64,000 bases of DNA from Nocardioides thalensis (GCF_013410655.1 NZ_JACCFP010000001.1:3557501-3621500), one strand, 5' to 3'. Shown: positions 51,632 to 60,823, counted from the stretch's first letter. Notes: a model not told the origin generated them from the sequence alone. Numbers and translations are program-made.

Positions 51632-52798
51632 ATGGTTGATCTGCAGCGCTGGCGACGTCGCGGCGGTGCCGGGGAGGGGGACGACCCGGCCGGGGAGGAC
51701 GACACCTCCCGGTTCGCGCCGATCACCGCTGACGAGTGGTCGGGTCTCGCCCGGGGCGAGGCCCCCGCAGACGACCCCGACGGCGCGGAGGAGCCTGCGG
51801 ACCTGCCGGACGACGCCGACGACGCCCCGGCTGCTGGAGGAGCGATGTCCGCCGGGCCCGACCCGACCGACCACGCGGCCGACGAGGACCTCGAGGACCC
51901 CTACGACGAGGGCTACGCGGGCGACCCGGCCGACGACCTCGACGCCGAGCCGGAGGACGCGTACGCCGAGACGCTCGTCCTCGACGGCGATCGCGATGAC
52001 GACGGGGCCGGCGGGGCCGGCGCCACGACGGCCGCGGCCGCCGTACCCTCCGGAGCGACGGCGACCCGAGGCGGCATCGGCGACCGCTTCTCGCTGCGGG
52101 AGTGGACGCCGCTGCTGCTCCTCCAGTCCAGCCACCCCAAGCAGGCGATCATCACCGCGCTCAGCCTCGCGGGCGTGGCGATCCTCACCGGCCGCTCGCC
52201 GAAGGAGGTCGGCGTCATCGCGGTCACCGTCCTCGTCGGCCAGGCGATCCTCGGCTGGCACAACGACGTCGTCGACCGCCGGCACGACCGCGACAACAAC
52301 ATCGCCGGCAAGCCCGTCGCCGACGGCCGTCTCGACCCCGGCACGGTCTGGTACGCGATCATCGCCGCGTTCTGGGTGCTGCTCCCGCTCGCCGTCACGA
52401 CCGGCCTCACCGCGGGGTGCATCTACATGGGCTCGGTCGCCGTCGGCATGCTCGGCAACGTGCTGTTCCGCACCGGCTTCCTGTCGTTCTGGTCGTGGGT
52501 CGTGTCGTTCGGCATGCTGCCGGCCTACCTGTCGTACGGCGGGTGGGGCGGCCAGGCGGAAGGCGACCCGCCCGAGGTGTCGATCGTCGTGCTCGCCGCG
52601 TTGCTGGGCATCGGCGTCCACTTCACGCGATCCGTGTGGGGCCTGGTGGCCGACCACGCGGAGGGTTGGACCTACCTGCCGCTGAAGCTCGGCCTGAAGC
52701 TGGGCGCCACCCGGCTGCTGATGCTGTCCAGCGTCTACACAGCCGTGATCGTCGTGCTGCTCGCGGTGTTCGGGGCGCGCGACGGGCTCACCCGCTGA
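51632..52798 (+). CDS. UbiA-family prenyltransferase with long acidic N-terminus
   Basis: 388 residues. The first ~150 residues are Asp/Glu/Ala-rich and probably disordered. About eight transmembrane helices follow, with the prenyl-diphosphate motif NDVVDRRHDRDN (about 211-222) in loop 2; the second Asp-rich loop is less clear (VADHAEGW). Transfers a prenyl chain to an acceptor, perhaps in quinone or lipid synthesis. ATG 51632 is 7 nt after AATACT, consistent with leaderless translation. Confidence 0.87.
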   Translation: MVDLQRWRRRGGAGEGDDPAGEDDTSRFAPITADEWSGLARGEAPADDPDGAEEPADLPDDADDAPAAGGAMSAGPDPTDHAADEDLEDPYDEGYAGDPADDLDAEPEDAYAETLVLDGDRDDDGAGGAGATTAAAAVPSGATATRGGIGDRFSLREWTPLLLLQSSHPKQAIITALSLAGVAILTGRSPKEVGVIAVTVLVGQAILGWHNDVVDRRHDRDNNIAGKPVADGRLDPGTVWYAIIAAFWVLLPLAVTTGLTAGCIYMGSVAVGMLGNVLFRTGFLSFWSWVVSFGMLPAYLSYGGWGGQAEGDPPEVSIVVLAALLGIGVHFTRSVWGLVADHAEGWTYLPLKLGLKLGATRLLMLSSVYTAVIVVLLAVFGARDGLTR

Positions 52799-52881
52799 CG
52801 ACCGGCGTGCGAGCGCTCGGAGCGGAGCCACTAGAGTGTGGCCGCCCGAGAACTGCACCTGACCAGCGGAGGCCTGCCGCA

Positions 52882-53493
52882 ATGCTCCACCGTCGATCGA
52901 CGATCCCCGCGCTGCTCCTGGCGCTCCCCCTCGCGGGCGCGCTGACGTCGTGCGGGTTCGACTACCCGACCGACCGGGTCACCCAGTACGGCGCCGGGAT
53001 GCACGACCGCGAGGGCACCGTCGATGTGCTCGGGGCGATGATCGTCGCGGGTGAGGACGGCCACGGCCGGCTGATCGGCACCCTCGCCAACAACAACGCC
53101 GAGGACGCCTCGCTGGACGCCGTGACGTCCGAGGAGGTCGGGCTGACCGCCGAGGTGAAGGGCGTCGAGATCGCCCCTGGTGGGCGGATCAACCTGAGCA
53201 GCGACGTGGAGATTCCGGTCTCCGGTGAGTTCTCCGCCGGCCAGGTCCTGCCGCTCGTCTACGAGTTCAGCACCGGGGAGACCGTCGACATCAACGTCCC
53301 TGTCGTGAAGCACTGCTTCCACTACGCCGACGTCGAGCTGCCCGAGAGCGAGACCTCCGGTGACGCCTCGCCGTCCGCCGAGGAGGAGCACGCGGAGGAC
53401 GAGCACGCCGCCGAGGGCGACCACGCCGCCGAGGGCGACGCGACGTACCTCTGCGAGCACGAGACCCCCGCCGCCGGCGAGGGCGGTCACTGA
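52882..53493 (+). CDS. Lipoprotein with His/Glu-rich tail
   Basis: 203 residues. Signal peptide with lipobox LTSC (mature Cys about 24), then a ~110-residue beta-rich domain ([19 protein letters not shown]) of a type seen in actinobacterial lipoproteins of unknown function. The tail (about 160-200) repeats [15 protein letters not shown] and ends with Cys and His, a possible metal-binding segment. The stop overlaps the gpmA start by 1 nt (TGATG), so the genes are coupled. 83 bp separate it from the UbiA gene. Confidence 0.83.
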   Translation: MLHRRSTIPALLLALPLAGALTSCGFDYPTDRVTQYGAGMHDREGTVDVLGAMIVAGEDGHGRLIGTLANNNAEDASLDAVTSEEVGLTAEVKGVEIAPGGRINLSSDVEIPVSGEFSAGQVLPLVYEFSTGETVDINVPVVKHCFHYADVELPESETSGDASPSAEEEHAEDEHAAEGDHAAEGDATYLCEHETPAAGEGGH

Positions 53494-54239
53494 TGACCTA
53501 CACGCTGGTCCTGCTCCGCCACGGCGAGAGCGAGTGGAACGCCAAGAACCTCTTCACCGGCTGGGTCGATGTCGCGCTCACCGAGAAGGGTCGCGCGGAG
53601 GCCGTCAACGGCGGCCGGTTGATGGTCGAGGCCGACGTGCTGCCCGACGTGGTCCACACCTCGCTCCAGCGGCGCGCGATCAACACCGCCGCGCTCGCGC
53701 TCGACGCCGCCGACAGGCACTGGATCCCGGTGCGCCGCTCGTGGCGGCTCAACGAGCGCCACTACGGCGCGCTGCAGGGCAAGGACAAGAAGCAGACGCT
53801 CGAGGAGTACGGCGAGGAGCAGTTCATGCTCTGGCGCCGCTCGTTCGACGTACCGCCTCCCCCGCTGGCCGACGACGACGAGTACAGCCAGGTCGGGCTC
53901 CCGCAGTACGCCGACCTCGGTGACGAGATGCCCCGCACCGAGTGCCTCAAGGACGTCATCGCGCGGTTCCTTCCCTACTGGGAGGCGTCGATCGTCCCCG
54001 ACCTCAAGGCCGGCAACACGGTGCTCGTCGCCGCCCACGGCAACAGCCTCCGCGCGCTGATCAAGCACCTCGACCAGATCAGCGACGAGGACATCGCCGG
54101 GCTGAACGTGCCGACGGGCATGCCGCTGGTCTACGAGCTCGACGAGGCGACGCTGGCGCCGACCGTGGCCGGCGGCACCTACCTCGACCCCGAGGCGGCC
54201 GCAGCCGCCTCGGCGGCCGTGGCCAACCAGGGTCGCTGA
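53493..54239 (+). CDS. gpmA: 2,3-bisphosphoglycerate-dependent phosphoglycerate mutase
   Basis: 248 residues. Glycolytic interconversion of 3- and 2-phosphoglycerate. Catalytic His10 in [10 protein letters not shown], the conserved NLFTGWVDV and [16 protein letters not shown] motifs and the second His in [11 protein letters not shown] are present. Length typical. ATG 53493 shares a base with the preceding stop. The order gpm-(phoU)-senX3-regX3 matches the mycobacterial Rv0489-0491 region. Confidence 0.96.
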   Translation: MTYTLVLLRHGESEWNAKNLFTGWVDVALTEKGRAEAVNGGRLMVEADVLPDVVHTSLQRRAINTAALALDAADRHWIPVRRSWRLNERHYGALQGKDKKQTLEEYGEEQFMLWRRSFDVPPPPLADDDEYSQVGLPQYADLGDEMPRTECLKDVIARFLPYWEASIVPDLKAGNTVLVAAHGNSLRALIKHLDQISDEDIAGLNVPTGMPLVYELDEATLAPTVAGGTYLDPEAAAAASAAVANQGR

Positions 54240-54244
54240 GCAGG

Positions 54245-54338
54245 AGCGCGCGAGGAACGAGCCCGCTGCGTGGGCTCGGCGAGATCGAGTGCCGCCGCGA
54301 CCGAGGAACGAGGTCGCGACGCGGTGTATCGAGATCCG
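54245..54338. repeat. Two-hairpin dispersed repeat, copy A
   Basis: Hairpin 1: AGCGCGC (54245-54251), loop GAGGAACGA, GCCCGCT (54261-54267), one mismatch. Hairpin 2: CGCGACC (54296-54302), loop GAGGAACGA, GGTCGCG (54312-54318), perfect. TCGAGTGC (54285) lies between them and GTATCGAGA (54326) after. Every spacing equals that of copy B at 57097-57192, while the stems differ and stay complementary. It begins 5 nt after the gpmA stop. Confidence 0.8.
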
Positions 54339-54371
54339 GTGGGCTAGCGAGTCCCGGTGAGCAGGGCGGCC

Positions 54372-55028
54372 TCAGACGTCCGCGGCGGCCGGGTTCTCGC
54401 CGGTGACGACGAAGACGACGCGGTTGGCGACCGACACGGCGTGGTCGGCGATCCGCTCGTAGTAGCGGCCGAGCAGCGCCAGGTCGACGGCGGCCTCGAC
54501 GCCGTGCGGCCAGTCGTCGCCCAGCAGCTCGCTGAAGTTGCGGCGGCGCAGCTGGTCCATCTCCTCGTCGGCCTCGCGGAGCGAGAGCGCGGCGTCGACG
54601 TCGCGCTCGTTGAGGACCTTGTGCACGCGCACGACCATCGCCTCGGCGACCTCGGCCATCCGCTGCATGGTCGGCTGCACCTCCGCGGGCACCGCGACGT
54701 CGGGCACCCGGAGCCGGGCGATCTTCGCGACGTGCACGGACAGGTCGCCCATCCGCTCCAGCTCGCTCACGATGCGCAGGCCCGCCACGATCGTGCGCAG
54801 GTCGCGCGCCACCGGCTGCTGGAGCGAGAGCAGCTCGAACGCGTTGTCCTCCACGCGCTCGCGCGCCTGGTCGATCTCGATGTCGGTGCTGATCACCTGC
54901 TCGGCCACCGCGGCGTCGCCCGTCATCAGGGCCTGGGTGGCGAGGCGGACCTGGGACTCCACCTGCGCGCAGATGGCGGCGAGGTCGAGGAAGATCGCAT
55001 CGAGCTGCTCGTGGAAGGCTTCACGCAT
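54372..55028 (-). CDS. phoU: Phosphate-transport regulator PhoU
   Basis: 218 residues, two three-helix PhoU repeats. Motifs: a MREAFHEQLDAIFLDLAAIC start, the ligand-binding ISTDIEIDQARERVE and LRIVSELERMGDLSVHVAKI, and the second-repeat MERRYYERIADHAVSVANR-like block (YYERIADHAVSVANRV). It modulates the PhoR/SenX3-type sensor and Pst transport. ATG 55028 is 7 nt after TAGCCT. It is divergent from senX3 across a PHO-box-like repeat. pst genes are not in the window. Confidence 0.96.
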   Translation of the reverse strand: MREAFHEQLDAIFLDLAAICAQVESQVRLATQALMTGDAAVAEQVISTDIEIDQARERVEDNAFELLSLQQPVARDLRTIVAGLRIVSELERMGDLSVHVAKIARLRVPDVAVPAEVQPTMQRMAEVAEAMVVRVHKVLNERDVDAALSLREADEEMDQLRRRNFSELLGDDWPHGVEAAVDLALLGRYYERIADHAVSVANRVVFVVTGENPAAADV

Positions 55029-55035
55029 GTAAGTC

Positions 55036-55041
55036 AGGCTA
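55036..55041 (-). promoter_or_regulatory. -10 box of a leaderless promoter (phoU)
   Basis: On the minus strand TAGCCT, 7 nt, then ATG at 55028. Confidence 0.6.
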
Positions 55042-55071
55042 AGGCCGACAGTTGACCAATCAGCGAGCCTC

Positions 55072-55089
55072 GGTGAACGGGCGGTGAAC
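55072..55089. promoter_or_regulatory. PHO-box-like direct repeat (RegX3/PhoP type)
   Basis: On the minus strand GTTCACC occurs at 55089-55083 and 55078-55072, exactly 11 bp apart, the unit spacing of actinobacterial PHO boxes. It lies between divergent phoU and senX3, upstream of the phoU -10 box by 31 bp and of the senX3 -10 by 50 bp. Confidence 0.7.
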
Positions 55090-55138
55090 ATCCCCTACGT
55101 CGGCGTCCACGATTCCGGGGCGCCCGGTGCGGTCGCCG

Positions 55139-55144
55139 TACGAT
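55139..55144 (+). promoter_or_regulatory. -10 box of a leaderless promoter (senX3-regX3)
   Basis: TACGAT, 6 nt, then GTG at 55151. Confidence 0.62.
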
Positions 55145-55150
55145 CAAGAC

Positions 55151-56419
55151 GTGGATCCGACGACGCAGGCCTTCCTGGCCGCGCTGCTCGGGGCCGCGGT
55201 GGCAGGCGGCGCCGTCCTCGCCTGGCACATCAGTGACCGGCAGCAGCATCGGCAGCCCGCCACCGAGGAACCGCGGCTGCCGGCAGGCGTGGCAACCGTG
55301 CTGTCCGTGCTGCGCAGCAGCGCGGTCGTCGTCGACGACCACGACGTGGTCGTGAAGGCGTCCGCTCCCGCGTTCGCGATGGGCTTCGTGCGCGGCACCT
55401 CGTTGGTGTCCGACAAGCTCGGCGAGCTCGTCCAGGAGGTACGCCGCGACGGCCAGATCCGTGAGACCGAGCTGATCGTGCCGCGGCAGAACGGCCCGGC
55501 CCGCCACGTCACCGCGCGGGTCGCGCCGATCGGCCCCCGCCTGGTCCTGGCGCTCGTCGAGGACCGCACCCGCGAGCGGCGGATCGAGGAGGTCCGCCGT
55601 GACTTCGTCGCCAACGTCAGCCACGAGCTGAAGACGCCGGTCGGGGCGATCCGACTGCTGGCCGAGGCCGTGCACGACGCGGCCGACGACCCGGAGGCGG
55701 TGCAGCGCTTCGCCGACCGGATGCTCACCGAGAGCGACCGGCTGACCCACCTGGTCCAGCAGGTCATCGAGCTCTCCCGGCTCCAGGGCGACGAGCCCGT
55801 CGAGTCGCCCGACCCGCTCGACATCGAGCACATCATCGGCGTCGCCATCGACACCAGCTCGATCGACGCCGACGCCAAGGCGATCCAGGTCGTCGCCGAG
55901 ACCGAGCCCGGGCTGGCCGTGCTCGGGAGCGAGGAGCAGGTCACGGCGGCGGTCGCCAACCTCGTCGCCAACGCGGTCGCCTACTCCGAGCCGAGCTCGA
56001 AGGTGCTGGTGCGGGCCCGCAGCGTCGAGGGCTTCGTCGAGATCTCGGTGGTCGACCAGGGCATCGGGATCCCCAGCGACGAGATCGACCGGATCTTCGA
56101 GCGCTTCTACCGGGTCGACCCCGCGCGCCACCGCTCGACGGGCGGCACCGGCCTCGGCCTGTCCATCGTCAAGCACGTCGCGGCCACCCACGGCGGCGAC
56201 GTCCGCGTGTGGTCGGTCGAGGGGCAGGGGTCGACGTTCACGCTCTCCCTGCCCCAGCATCAGCACAGGACCCTCGACGAGGCGCCGCCGGCGCCCGTCG
56301 ACGACGAGGGCGACACCGCCCCCGTCCCGGTGCCGCACCTCGATGCGGCGCCGTACCCCGACCACGCTGCCCGCGGGGTGGCGGGCGGGACAGTGAGAAG
56401 TCAGGAGAACAACCAGTGA
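55151..56419 (+). CDS. senX3: Sensor histidine kinase SenX3
   Basis: 422 residues. One N-terminal transmembrane helix (about 5-24) and a PAS-like sensor (about 45-135). The dimerisation/phosphoacceptor domain FVANVSHELKTPVGAIR carries His158. The ATP-binding domain shows the N-box (LVANAVAYS), IPSDEIDRIFERFYRVD and GTGLGLSIVKH. Membrane kinase of the low-phosphate two-component system. GTG 55151 after TACGAT. Its stop overlaps the regX3 start (GTGA). The long Pro/Ala/Asp tail (about 370-420) is extra compared with the mycobacterial protein. Confidence 0.95.
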   Translation: MDPTTQAFLAALLGAAVAGGAVLAWHISDRQQHRQPATEEPRLPAGVATVLSVLRSSAVVVDDHDVVVKASAPAFAMGFVRGTSLVSDKLGELVQEVRRDGQIRETELIVPRQNGPARHVTARVAPIGPRLVLALVEDRTRERRIEEVRRDFVANVSHELKTPVGAIRLLAEAVHDAADDPEAVQRFADRMLTESDRLTHLVQQVIELSRLQGDEPVESPDPLDIEHIIGVAIDTSSIDADAKAIQVVAETEPGLAVLGSEEQVTAAVANLVANAVAYSEPSSKVLVRARSVEGFVEISVVDQGIGIPSDEIDRIFERFYRVDPARHRSTGGTGLGLSIVKHVAATHGGDVRVWSVEGQGSTFTLSLPQHQHRTLDEAPPAPVDDEGDTAPVPVPHLDAAPYPDHAARGVAGGTVRSQENNQ

Positions 56420-57093
56420 CCCGAGTGCTTGTCGTCGAGGACGAAGAGAGCTACAGCGACGCCCTCGCCTACATGCTCCGCAAGGAAGGGTTCGAGGTGG
56501 CGATCGCCGCCGACGGCAACGCCGCGCTGACGGAGTTCGACCGCAACGGCGCCGACATCGTGCTGCTCGACCTCATGCTGCCGGGCATCCCCGGCACCGA
56601 GGTCTGCCGCACGATCCGGCAGACCTCGAACGTGCCGGTGATCATGGTCAGCGCGAAGGACGACGAGGTCGACAAGGTGGTCGGCCTCGAGCTCGGCGCC
56701 GACGACTACGTCACCAAGCCCTACTCGCCGCGCGAGCTCGTCGCCCGGATCCGCGCGGTCATGCGCCGCGGCGTCGACGCGGAGCTGATGCCCGACACCC
56801 TCGAGGCCGGCCCGGTCCGGATGGACGTCGAGCGGCACGTGGTGACCGTCGACGGCCAGGAGCAGCGGCTGCCGCTCAAGGAGTTCGAGCTGCTGGAGAT
56901 GTTCCTCCGCAACCCCGGCCGGGTGCTCACCCGCGGCCAGCTGATCGACCGCGTCTGGGGCTCCGACTACGTCGGCGACACCAAGACCCTCGACGTCCAC
57001 GTCAAGCGGCTGCGCGCCAAGCTCGAGCCCGAGCCCAGCGAGCCGAAGTACCTCGTCACCGTCCGCGGCCTGGGCTATAAGCTCGACGTCTGA
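56416..57093 (+). CDS. regX3: Response regulator RegX3 (OmpR/PhoB type)
   Basis: 225 residues. Receiver domain with acidic pocket VVEDEE, phosphorylated Asp52 (LLDLMLPG) and switch Lys in YVTKPYSPREL. The C-terminal winged helix has LPLKEFELLEMFLRNPGRVLTR (in part) and DVHVKRLRAKLE. Activates or represses phosphate-responsive genes. Expressed with senX3; AGGAGAAC lies 6 nt before GTG 56416. Followed by the two-hairpin repeat. Confidence 0.96.
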   Translation: MTRVLVVEDEESYSDALAYMLRKEGFEVAIAADGNAALTEFDRNGADIVLLDLMLPGIPGTEVCRTIRQTSNVPVIMVSAKDDEVDKVVGLELGADDYVTKPYSPRELVARIRAVMRRGVDAELMPDTLEAGPVRMDVERHVVTVDGQEQRLPLKEFELLEMFLRNPGRVLTRGQLIDRVWGSDYVGDTKTLDVHVKRLRAKLEPEPSEPKYLVTVRGLGYKLDV

Positions 57094-57096
57094 GCC

Positions 57097-57192
57097 TCCG
57101 TCGGACCGAGGAACGAGGTCCGGCGGACAAGGCGAAGAGGTCGAGTGCGCGCGCGGGCGAGGGACGAGCCCGCGACCGCGCGTATCGAGACC
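57097..57192. repeat. Two-hairpin dispersed repeat, copy B
   Basis: Hairpin 1: TCCGTCGGACC (57097-57107), loop GAGGAACGA, GGTCCGGCGGA (57117-57127), 11 bp with one T-G. Hairpin 2: CGCGGGC (57152-57158), loop GAGGGACGA, GCCCGCG (57168-57174), perfect. TCGAGTGC at 57141, GTATCGAGA at 57182. It starts 4 nt after regX3. The rest of the 197-bp gap has no gene. Confidence 0.8.
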
Positions 57193-57278
57193 CGATCAGC
57201 TCGCACCACGTAGGCGCCCTGGCCGCATCTCGTGCAACGCTGACCGAAAACCGCGCGACGAGCGTCGGTGCTGACTCC

Positions 57279-57284
57279 TAGGGT
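57279..57284 (+). promoter_or_regulatory. -10 box of a leaderless promoter (EamA gene)
   Basis: TAGGGT, 6 nt, then GTG at 57291. Confidence 0.6.
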
Positions 57285-57290
57285 CGTTGT

Positions 57291-58220
57291 GTGAACGACG
57301 AGCACGAGCGCACCGCCCCACCCACCTGGCTGCCCGTGCTGGCGGTCTCGGTGACGCTGGTGCTCTGGGCGAGCGCGTTCGTCGGCATCCGCCACCTCGG
57401 CCACGACTTCTCCGCCGGGGCGCTGTCGCTCGGTCGGCTGGTGGTCGGGGCGATCGCGCTCGGCGTGGTCGCCCTGTCGCAGCCGATGCCGCGGCCGACC
57501 CTGCGCCAGTGGGGCTCGATCGTCGCGATCGGCGTGCTGTGGTTCGGCGTCTACAACCTGGCGCTCAACGCCGGCGAGCAGCGCGTCGACGCCGGTACGG
57601 CGGCGATGCTGATCCAGGTCTCGCCGGTGCTGATCGCCGTGCTGGCAGCGCTGTTCCTCGGGGAGCGGTTCACGACGTACCTGGCCGTGGGGCTGGTGCT
57701 GGCGTTCTCGGGCGTCGCCATCATCGGCCTGTCCACCTCCCCCGGCGGCAACCGCGACCTGCTCGGTGTCGGCCTGTGCCTGGTCTCCGCGGTCGTCTAC
57801 TCGATCAGCCTCGTGCTCCAGAAGCCGCTGGTGGCGCGCCTCTCCGCGCTCCACGTCACCTGGCTGGCGTGCGCCGTCGGCGCGGTCGCCTGCCTGCCGT
57901 GGGCAGGCCAGCTCGTCGACCAGGTTGGCGACGCGCCGGCGTCCTCCACGCTCTGGCTGGTCTACCTCGGCGTGTTCCCGACGGCGATCGCGTTCACCAC
58001 CTACGCCTACGCGCTGCGCCACATGACCGCGTCGTCGCTCGGGGTCACGACGTACGTCGTGCCGCCGCTGACGATCGTGATGGGCCTGGTCTTCCTCGAC
58101 GAGGTCCCGCCGACGATCGCGTACGTCGGCGGCGCGCTCGCGCTCGTCGGCGTGGCCGTGGCGCGGCGCCAGCCGCGGGCCCGCACCGCGGCGCCGGTCG
58201 AGGAGCCGGCCCCGGCCTGA
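57291..58220 (+). CDS. EamA/DMT-family permease (RhaT/YdcZ-like)
   Basis: 309 residues with ten hydrophobic helices in two EamA repeats (about 15-140 and 160-285). Typical drug/metabolite-transporter pieces are visible: LWASAFVGIRHLGHDFS, AAMLIQVSPVLIAVLAALFLGERF and the second repeat FLDEVPPTIAYVGGALALVGV. Exports or imports small metabolites; substrate unknown. GTG 57291 lies 6 nt after TAGGGT. Convergent with ybjN, 6 bp apart. Confidence 0.92.
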   Translation: MNDEHERTAPPTWLPVLAVSVTLVLWASAFVGIRHLGHDFSAGALSLGRLVVGAIALGVVALSQPMPRPTLRQWGSIVAIGVLWFGVYNLALNAGEQRVDAGTAAMLIQVSPVLIAVLAALFLGERFTTYLAVGLVLAFSGVAIIGLSTSPGGNRDLLGVGLCLVSAVVYSISLVLQKPLVARLSALHVTWLACAVGAVACLPWAGQLVDQVGDAPASSTLWLVYLGVFPTAIAFTTYAYALRHMTASSLGVTTYVVPPLTIVMGLVFLDEVPPTIAYVGGALALVGVAVARRQPRARTAAPVEEPAPA

Positions 58221-58226
58221 CGCACC

Positions 58227-58766
58227 TCAGTCGGTCGGGCCGTCCCCGGCCTCGAGCCAGCCACGGAACGCCTCCAGGTTGCGGGTCGGCTCACCGCGCA
58301 GCTTGCGCCACTCCCACTCCTTGCGGATCGACGTCGCGAAGCCGAGCTCGAGGATGGTGTTGAACGACTCGTCGGCGTAGGTGAGCACCGAGCCGAGCAG
58401 CCGGTCGAGCTCGTCGGAGTCCACCGCCCCCAGCGGGAGACGCGCGTCGAGGTAGATGTCGCCGTGGTGGTCGAGGGCGAACGCGACGGCGTACATCTTC
58501 AGGTTGCGCTCGAGCAGCCAGCGGTAGACCTTCTCGTGCTCCTCGTCGGGGCGGCGGCAGACGAACGCGTGCACCCCCAGCGCGTGGGGGCCGACGTCGA
58601 TGCGGACGGGTGTCTGCAGCTTGCGCTCCCCCGGCAGGGCGAACGAGAACAGGCCCGGCTCGGGCTCGTCGTACTCGATCTCCGCCTCGGCGAGATGGTC
58701 GCGGACGACGGCGGCGATGCGCTCGTCGTAGGGACGGGTGGGCTCGCTGGGACCGGACTCGCTCAC
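58227..58766 (-). CDS. YbjN domain-containing protein
   Basis: 179 residues. YbjN fold resembling type III secretion chaperones: [44 protein letters not shown] (in part), [12 protein letters not shown] and [21 protein letters not shown]. Proposed roles in protein interaction and stress; no enzymatic motif. GTG 58766 overlaps the mshA stop by 4 nt, so mshA-ybjN is one unit, as in mycobacteria (Rv0486-0487). Confidence 0.92.
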   Translation of the reverse strand: MSESGPSEPTRPYDERIAAVVRDHLAEAEIEYDEPEPGLFSFALPGERKLQTPVRIDVGPHALGVHAFVCRRPDEEHEKVYRWLLERNLKMYAVAFALDHHGDIYLDARLPLGAVDSDELDRLLGSVLTYADESFNTILELGFATSIRKEWEWRKLRGEPTRNLEAFRGWLEAGDGPTD

Positions 58767-60031
58767 GCAGCCGACTCTCGCATGAGCGCGCGAGCCCGCT
58801 GGTAGACACCCAGGGTCTGGTCGGCGGTCGCGGCCCAGGAGAACTTCTCGGCCTGGCGGCGGGCGCCGGCGGCGAGGCGGGCCCGGAACGCCGGGTCGCC
58901 CGCGACCTGGCCGATGGCCGCGGCCCACGCGAGCGGGTCGTGGCTGTCGACGAGCAGGCCGCTGCGGCCGTCGCGCACCACGGTCGGCAGGCCGCCCACG
59001 GCAGCCGCGAGCACCGGGGCACCGCTCGCCTGGGCCTCGACGGCGACGAGCCCGAAGGACTCGTTGTAGGACGGCACCGCGACCAGCGTGGCGATCGAGT
59101 ACCACTCCGCGAGCTCGGCCTGGGCGACCGGCGGCACGAACCGCACGACGTCGTCGATGCCGAGCTCGACCGCGAGGTCGGCCAGCGAGGTGGGGTGGTC
59201 GAGGCCCGACCCGGACGGCCCGCCGACGACCGGCACGACGAGGCGGCGGCGCAGGCCGGGCTCGCGAGCGAGCAGCTCGGCGACCGCGCGCAGCAGCACG
59301 TCGGGCGCCTTGAGCGGCTGGATCCGGCCGGCGAACAGCGGCACGATCGCGTCCTCGGGGATGCCCCGGGAGCGTCGTGCGGCGGCTCGCGCGGCGTCGT
59401 CGAGCGGGCGGAACAGCGCCGTGTCGACGCCGGGGTGCACGACCTCGACGCGGGCCGGCTCGGCGGCGTACAGGTCCACCAGCTGGCGCGCCTCGATGTC
59501 GGTGTTGGCGATCAGCACGTCGGAGGCGTCGACGACCTGCTCCTCGCCGATCACGCGCTGCGCCGGCTCCGGCGTGTCACCGTCGGCGAGCGCGGCGTTC
59601 TTGACCTTGGCCATCGTGTGCATGGAGTGGACCAGCGGGACGCCCCACCGGTCGCGGGCGAGCGCGCCGACCTGGCCCGAGAGCCAGTAGTGGGAGTGGA
59701 CGACGTCGTAGTGGCCGAGCGGGAACATCGCCTCGGTGCGCAGCACCTCGCGGGCGAACACGCACAGCTGGCCGGGTAGCTCGTTCTTGGTCAGGCCCTC
59801 GAACGGCCCCGCGTGGACGTGGCGGACCGTCACGCCGTCGGTGAGCCGGACGACCGGGTCGAGGGCGGACGAGGTGGCGCGCGTGAAGATGTCGACCTCG
59901 ATGCCCTGCTCGGCGAGCTGGCGCGCGACCTCGACGACGTACACGTTCATGCCGCCCGCGTCGCCGGTGCCCGGCTGGTCGAGCGGGGACGTGTGGAGGC
60001 TGATCATCGCCACCCTGTCGATCCCGTGCAC
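58763..60031 (-). CDS. mshA: D-inositol-3-phosphate glycosyltransferase, mycothiol biosynthesis
   Basis: 422 residues, GT4 fold. Transfers GlcNAc from UDP-GlcNAc to inositol-3-phosphate, the first committed mycothiol step. Motifs: the N-terminal [51 protein letters not shown] and the C-terminal [18 protein letters not shown]-x7-E donor site. GTG 60031 follows AGGAGG; a longer frame to 60094 has no ribosome site. Confidence 0.95.
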   Translation of the reverse strand: MHGIDRVAMISLHTSPLDQPGTGDAGGMNVYVVEVARQLAEQGIEVDIFTRATSSALDPVVRLTDGVTVRHVHAGPFEGLTKNELPGQLCVFAREVLRTEAMFPLGHYDVVHSHYWLSGQVGALARDRWGVPLVHSMHTMAKVKNAALADGDTPEPAQRVIGEEQVVDASDVLIANTDIEARQLVDLYAAEPARVEVVHPGVDTALFRPLDDAARAAARRSRGIPEDAIVPLFAGRIQPLKAPDVLLRAVAELLAREPGLRRRLVVPVVGGPSGSGLDHPTSLADLAVELGIDDVVRFVPPVAQAELAEWYSIATLVAVPSYNESFGLVAVEAQASGAPVLAAAVGGLPTVVRDGRSGLLVDSHDPLAWAAAIGQVAGDPAFRARLAAGARRQAEKFSWAATADQTLGVYQRARALMRESAA

Positions 60032-60127
60032 CCGGCCTCCTACTGCTGTCGGCAGAACTGTCCGCAGCGATAACCAGCGCCGGGCGCCGGGCATTCCCGG
60101 GCGGGCGGCGCGTGGGGTAACTCAGTG

Positions 60128-60817
60128 TTACCCCAGCGCTCGGTCCAGCGCCGCCTCGACGTGCAGGGTGGTGCACGGCAGCACCGGCAGCTCGGAGTCG
60201 GCCTGCTTGACGAGCAGCTCGAGCTCGGAGCAGCCGAGGATGATCCCGCCGGCGCCGGCGTCCCACAGCTCGGAGATCAGGGAGACGACCTGGCGGCGCG
60301 AGCTGTCGAGCACCTTCCCGTGGACCAGCTCGTCGTAGATGATCCGGTTGAGCTCGTCGTGGTGCGACTCGTCGGGCACGAGTACGTCGAGCCCGTGGCT
60401 CGCGATCCGGTCGGTGAAGAACGTGCGTGACATCGCGAACTTGGTGCCGAGCAGGGCGACGGCCTCGAGGTCCTTCTCCTTGCCGGCCTGCGCGACCACG
60501 TCGCCGAGGTGGAGCAGGGGGATGTCGATGGCGGCCTGGACCTGCTCGGCGACCCGGTGGAACGTCGTGGTGCAGAGCATTAGGAAGTCGGCCCCGGCGC
60601 GCTCGACCGACTGGCCGGCGGCGGTCAGCACGCGCGCGACGCCGTCCCAGTCCTCGGCCTCCTGCATGGCCGTGACCTCGGCGAACTCGACCGATGCCAT
60701 GACCGTCTTCGCCGAGTGGAGCCCGCCGAGACGCTCCTCGACCCCCCGGTTGAGGAGCTCGTAGTAGGCCGCGCTGCTCTCCCAGCTCATCCCGCCGATG
60801 AGTCCGATGGTCTGCAT
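60128..60817 (-). CDS. Aspartate/glutamate racemase family protein
   Basis: 229 residues. Two catalytic cysteines are in the expected blocks, MLCTTTFHR and GGIILGCSELELLV, with the N-terminal IGLIGGMSWESSAAYYELLN. Interconverts L/D-aspartate or a related amino acid without cofactor. ATG 60817 lies 6 nt after TACGCT. It begins about 100 bp beyond the mshA start on the same strand; independent promoter. Confidence 0.92.
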   Translation of the reverse strand: MQTIGLIGGMSWESSAAYYELLNRGVEERLGGLHSAKTVMASVEFAEVTAMQEAEDWDGVARVLTAAGQSVERAGADFLMLCTTTFHRVAEQVQAAIDIPLLHLGDVVAQAGKEKDLEAVALLGTKFAMSRTFFTDRIASHGLDVLVPDESHHDELNRIIYDELVHGKVLDSSRRQVVSLISELWDAGAGGIILGCSELELLVKQADSELPVLPCTTLHVEAALDRALG

Positions 60818-60823
60818 TGGAGC

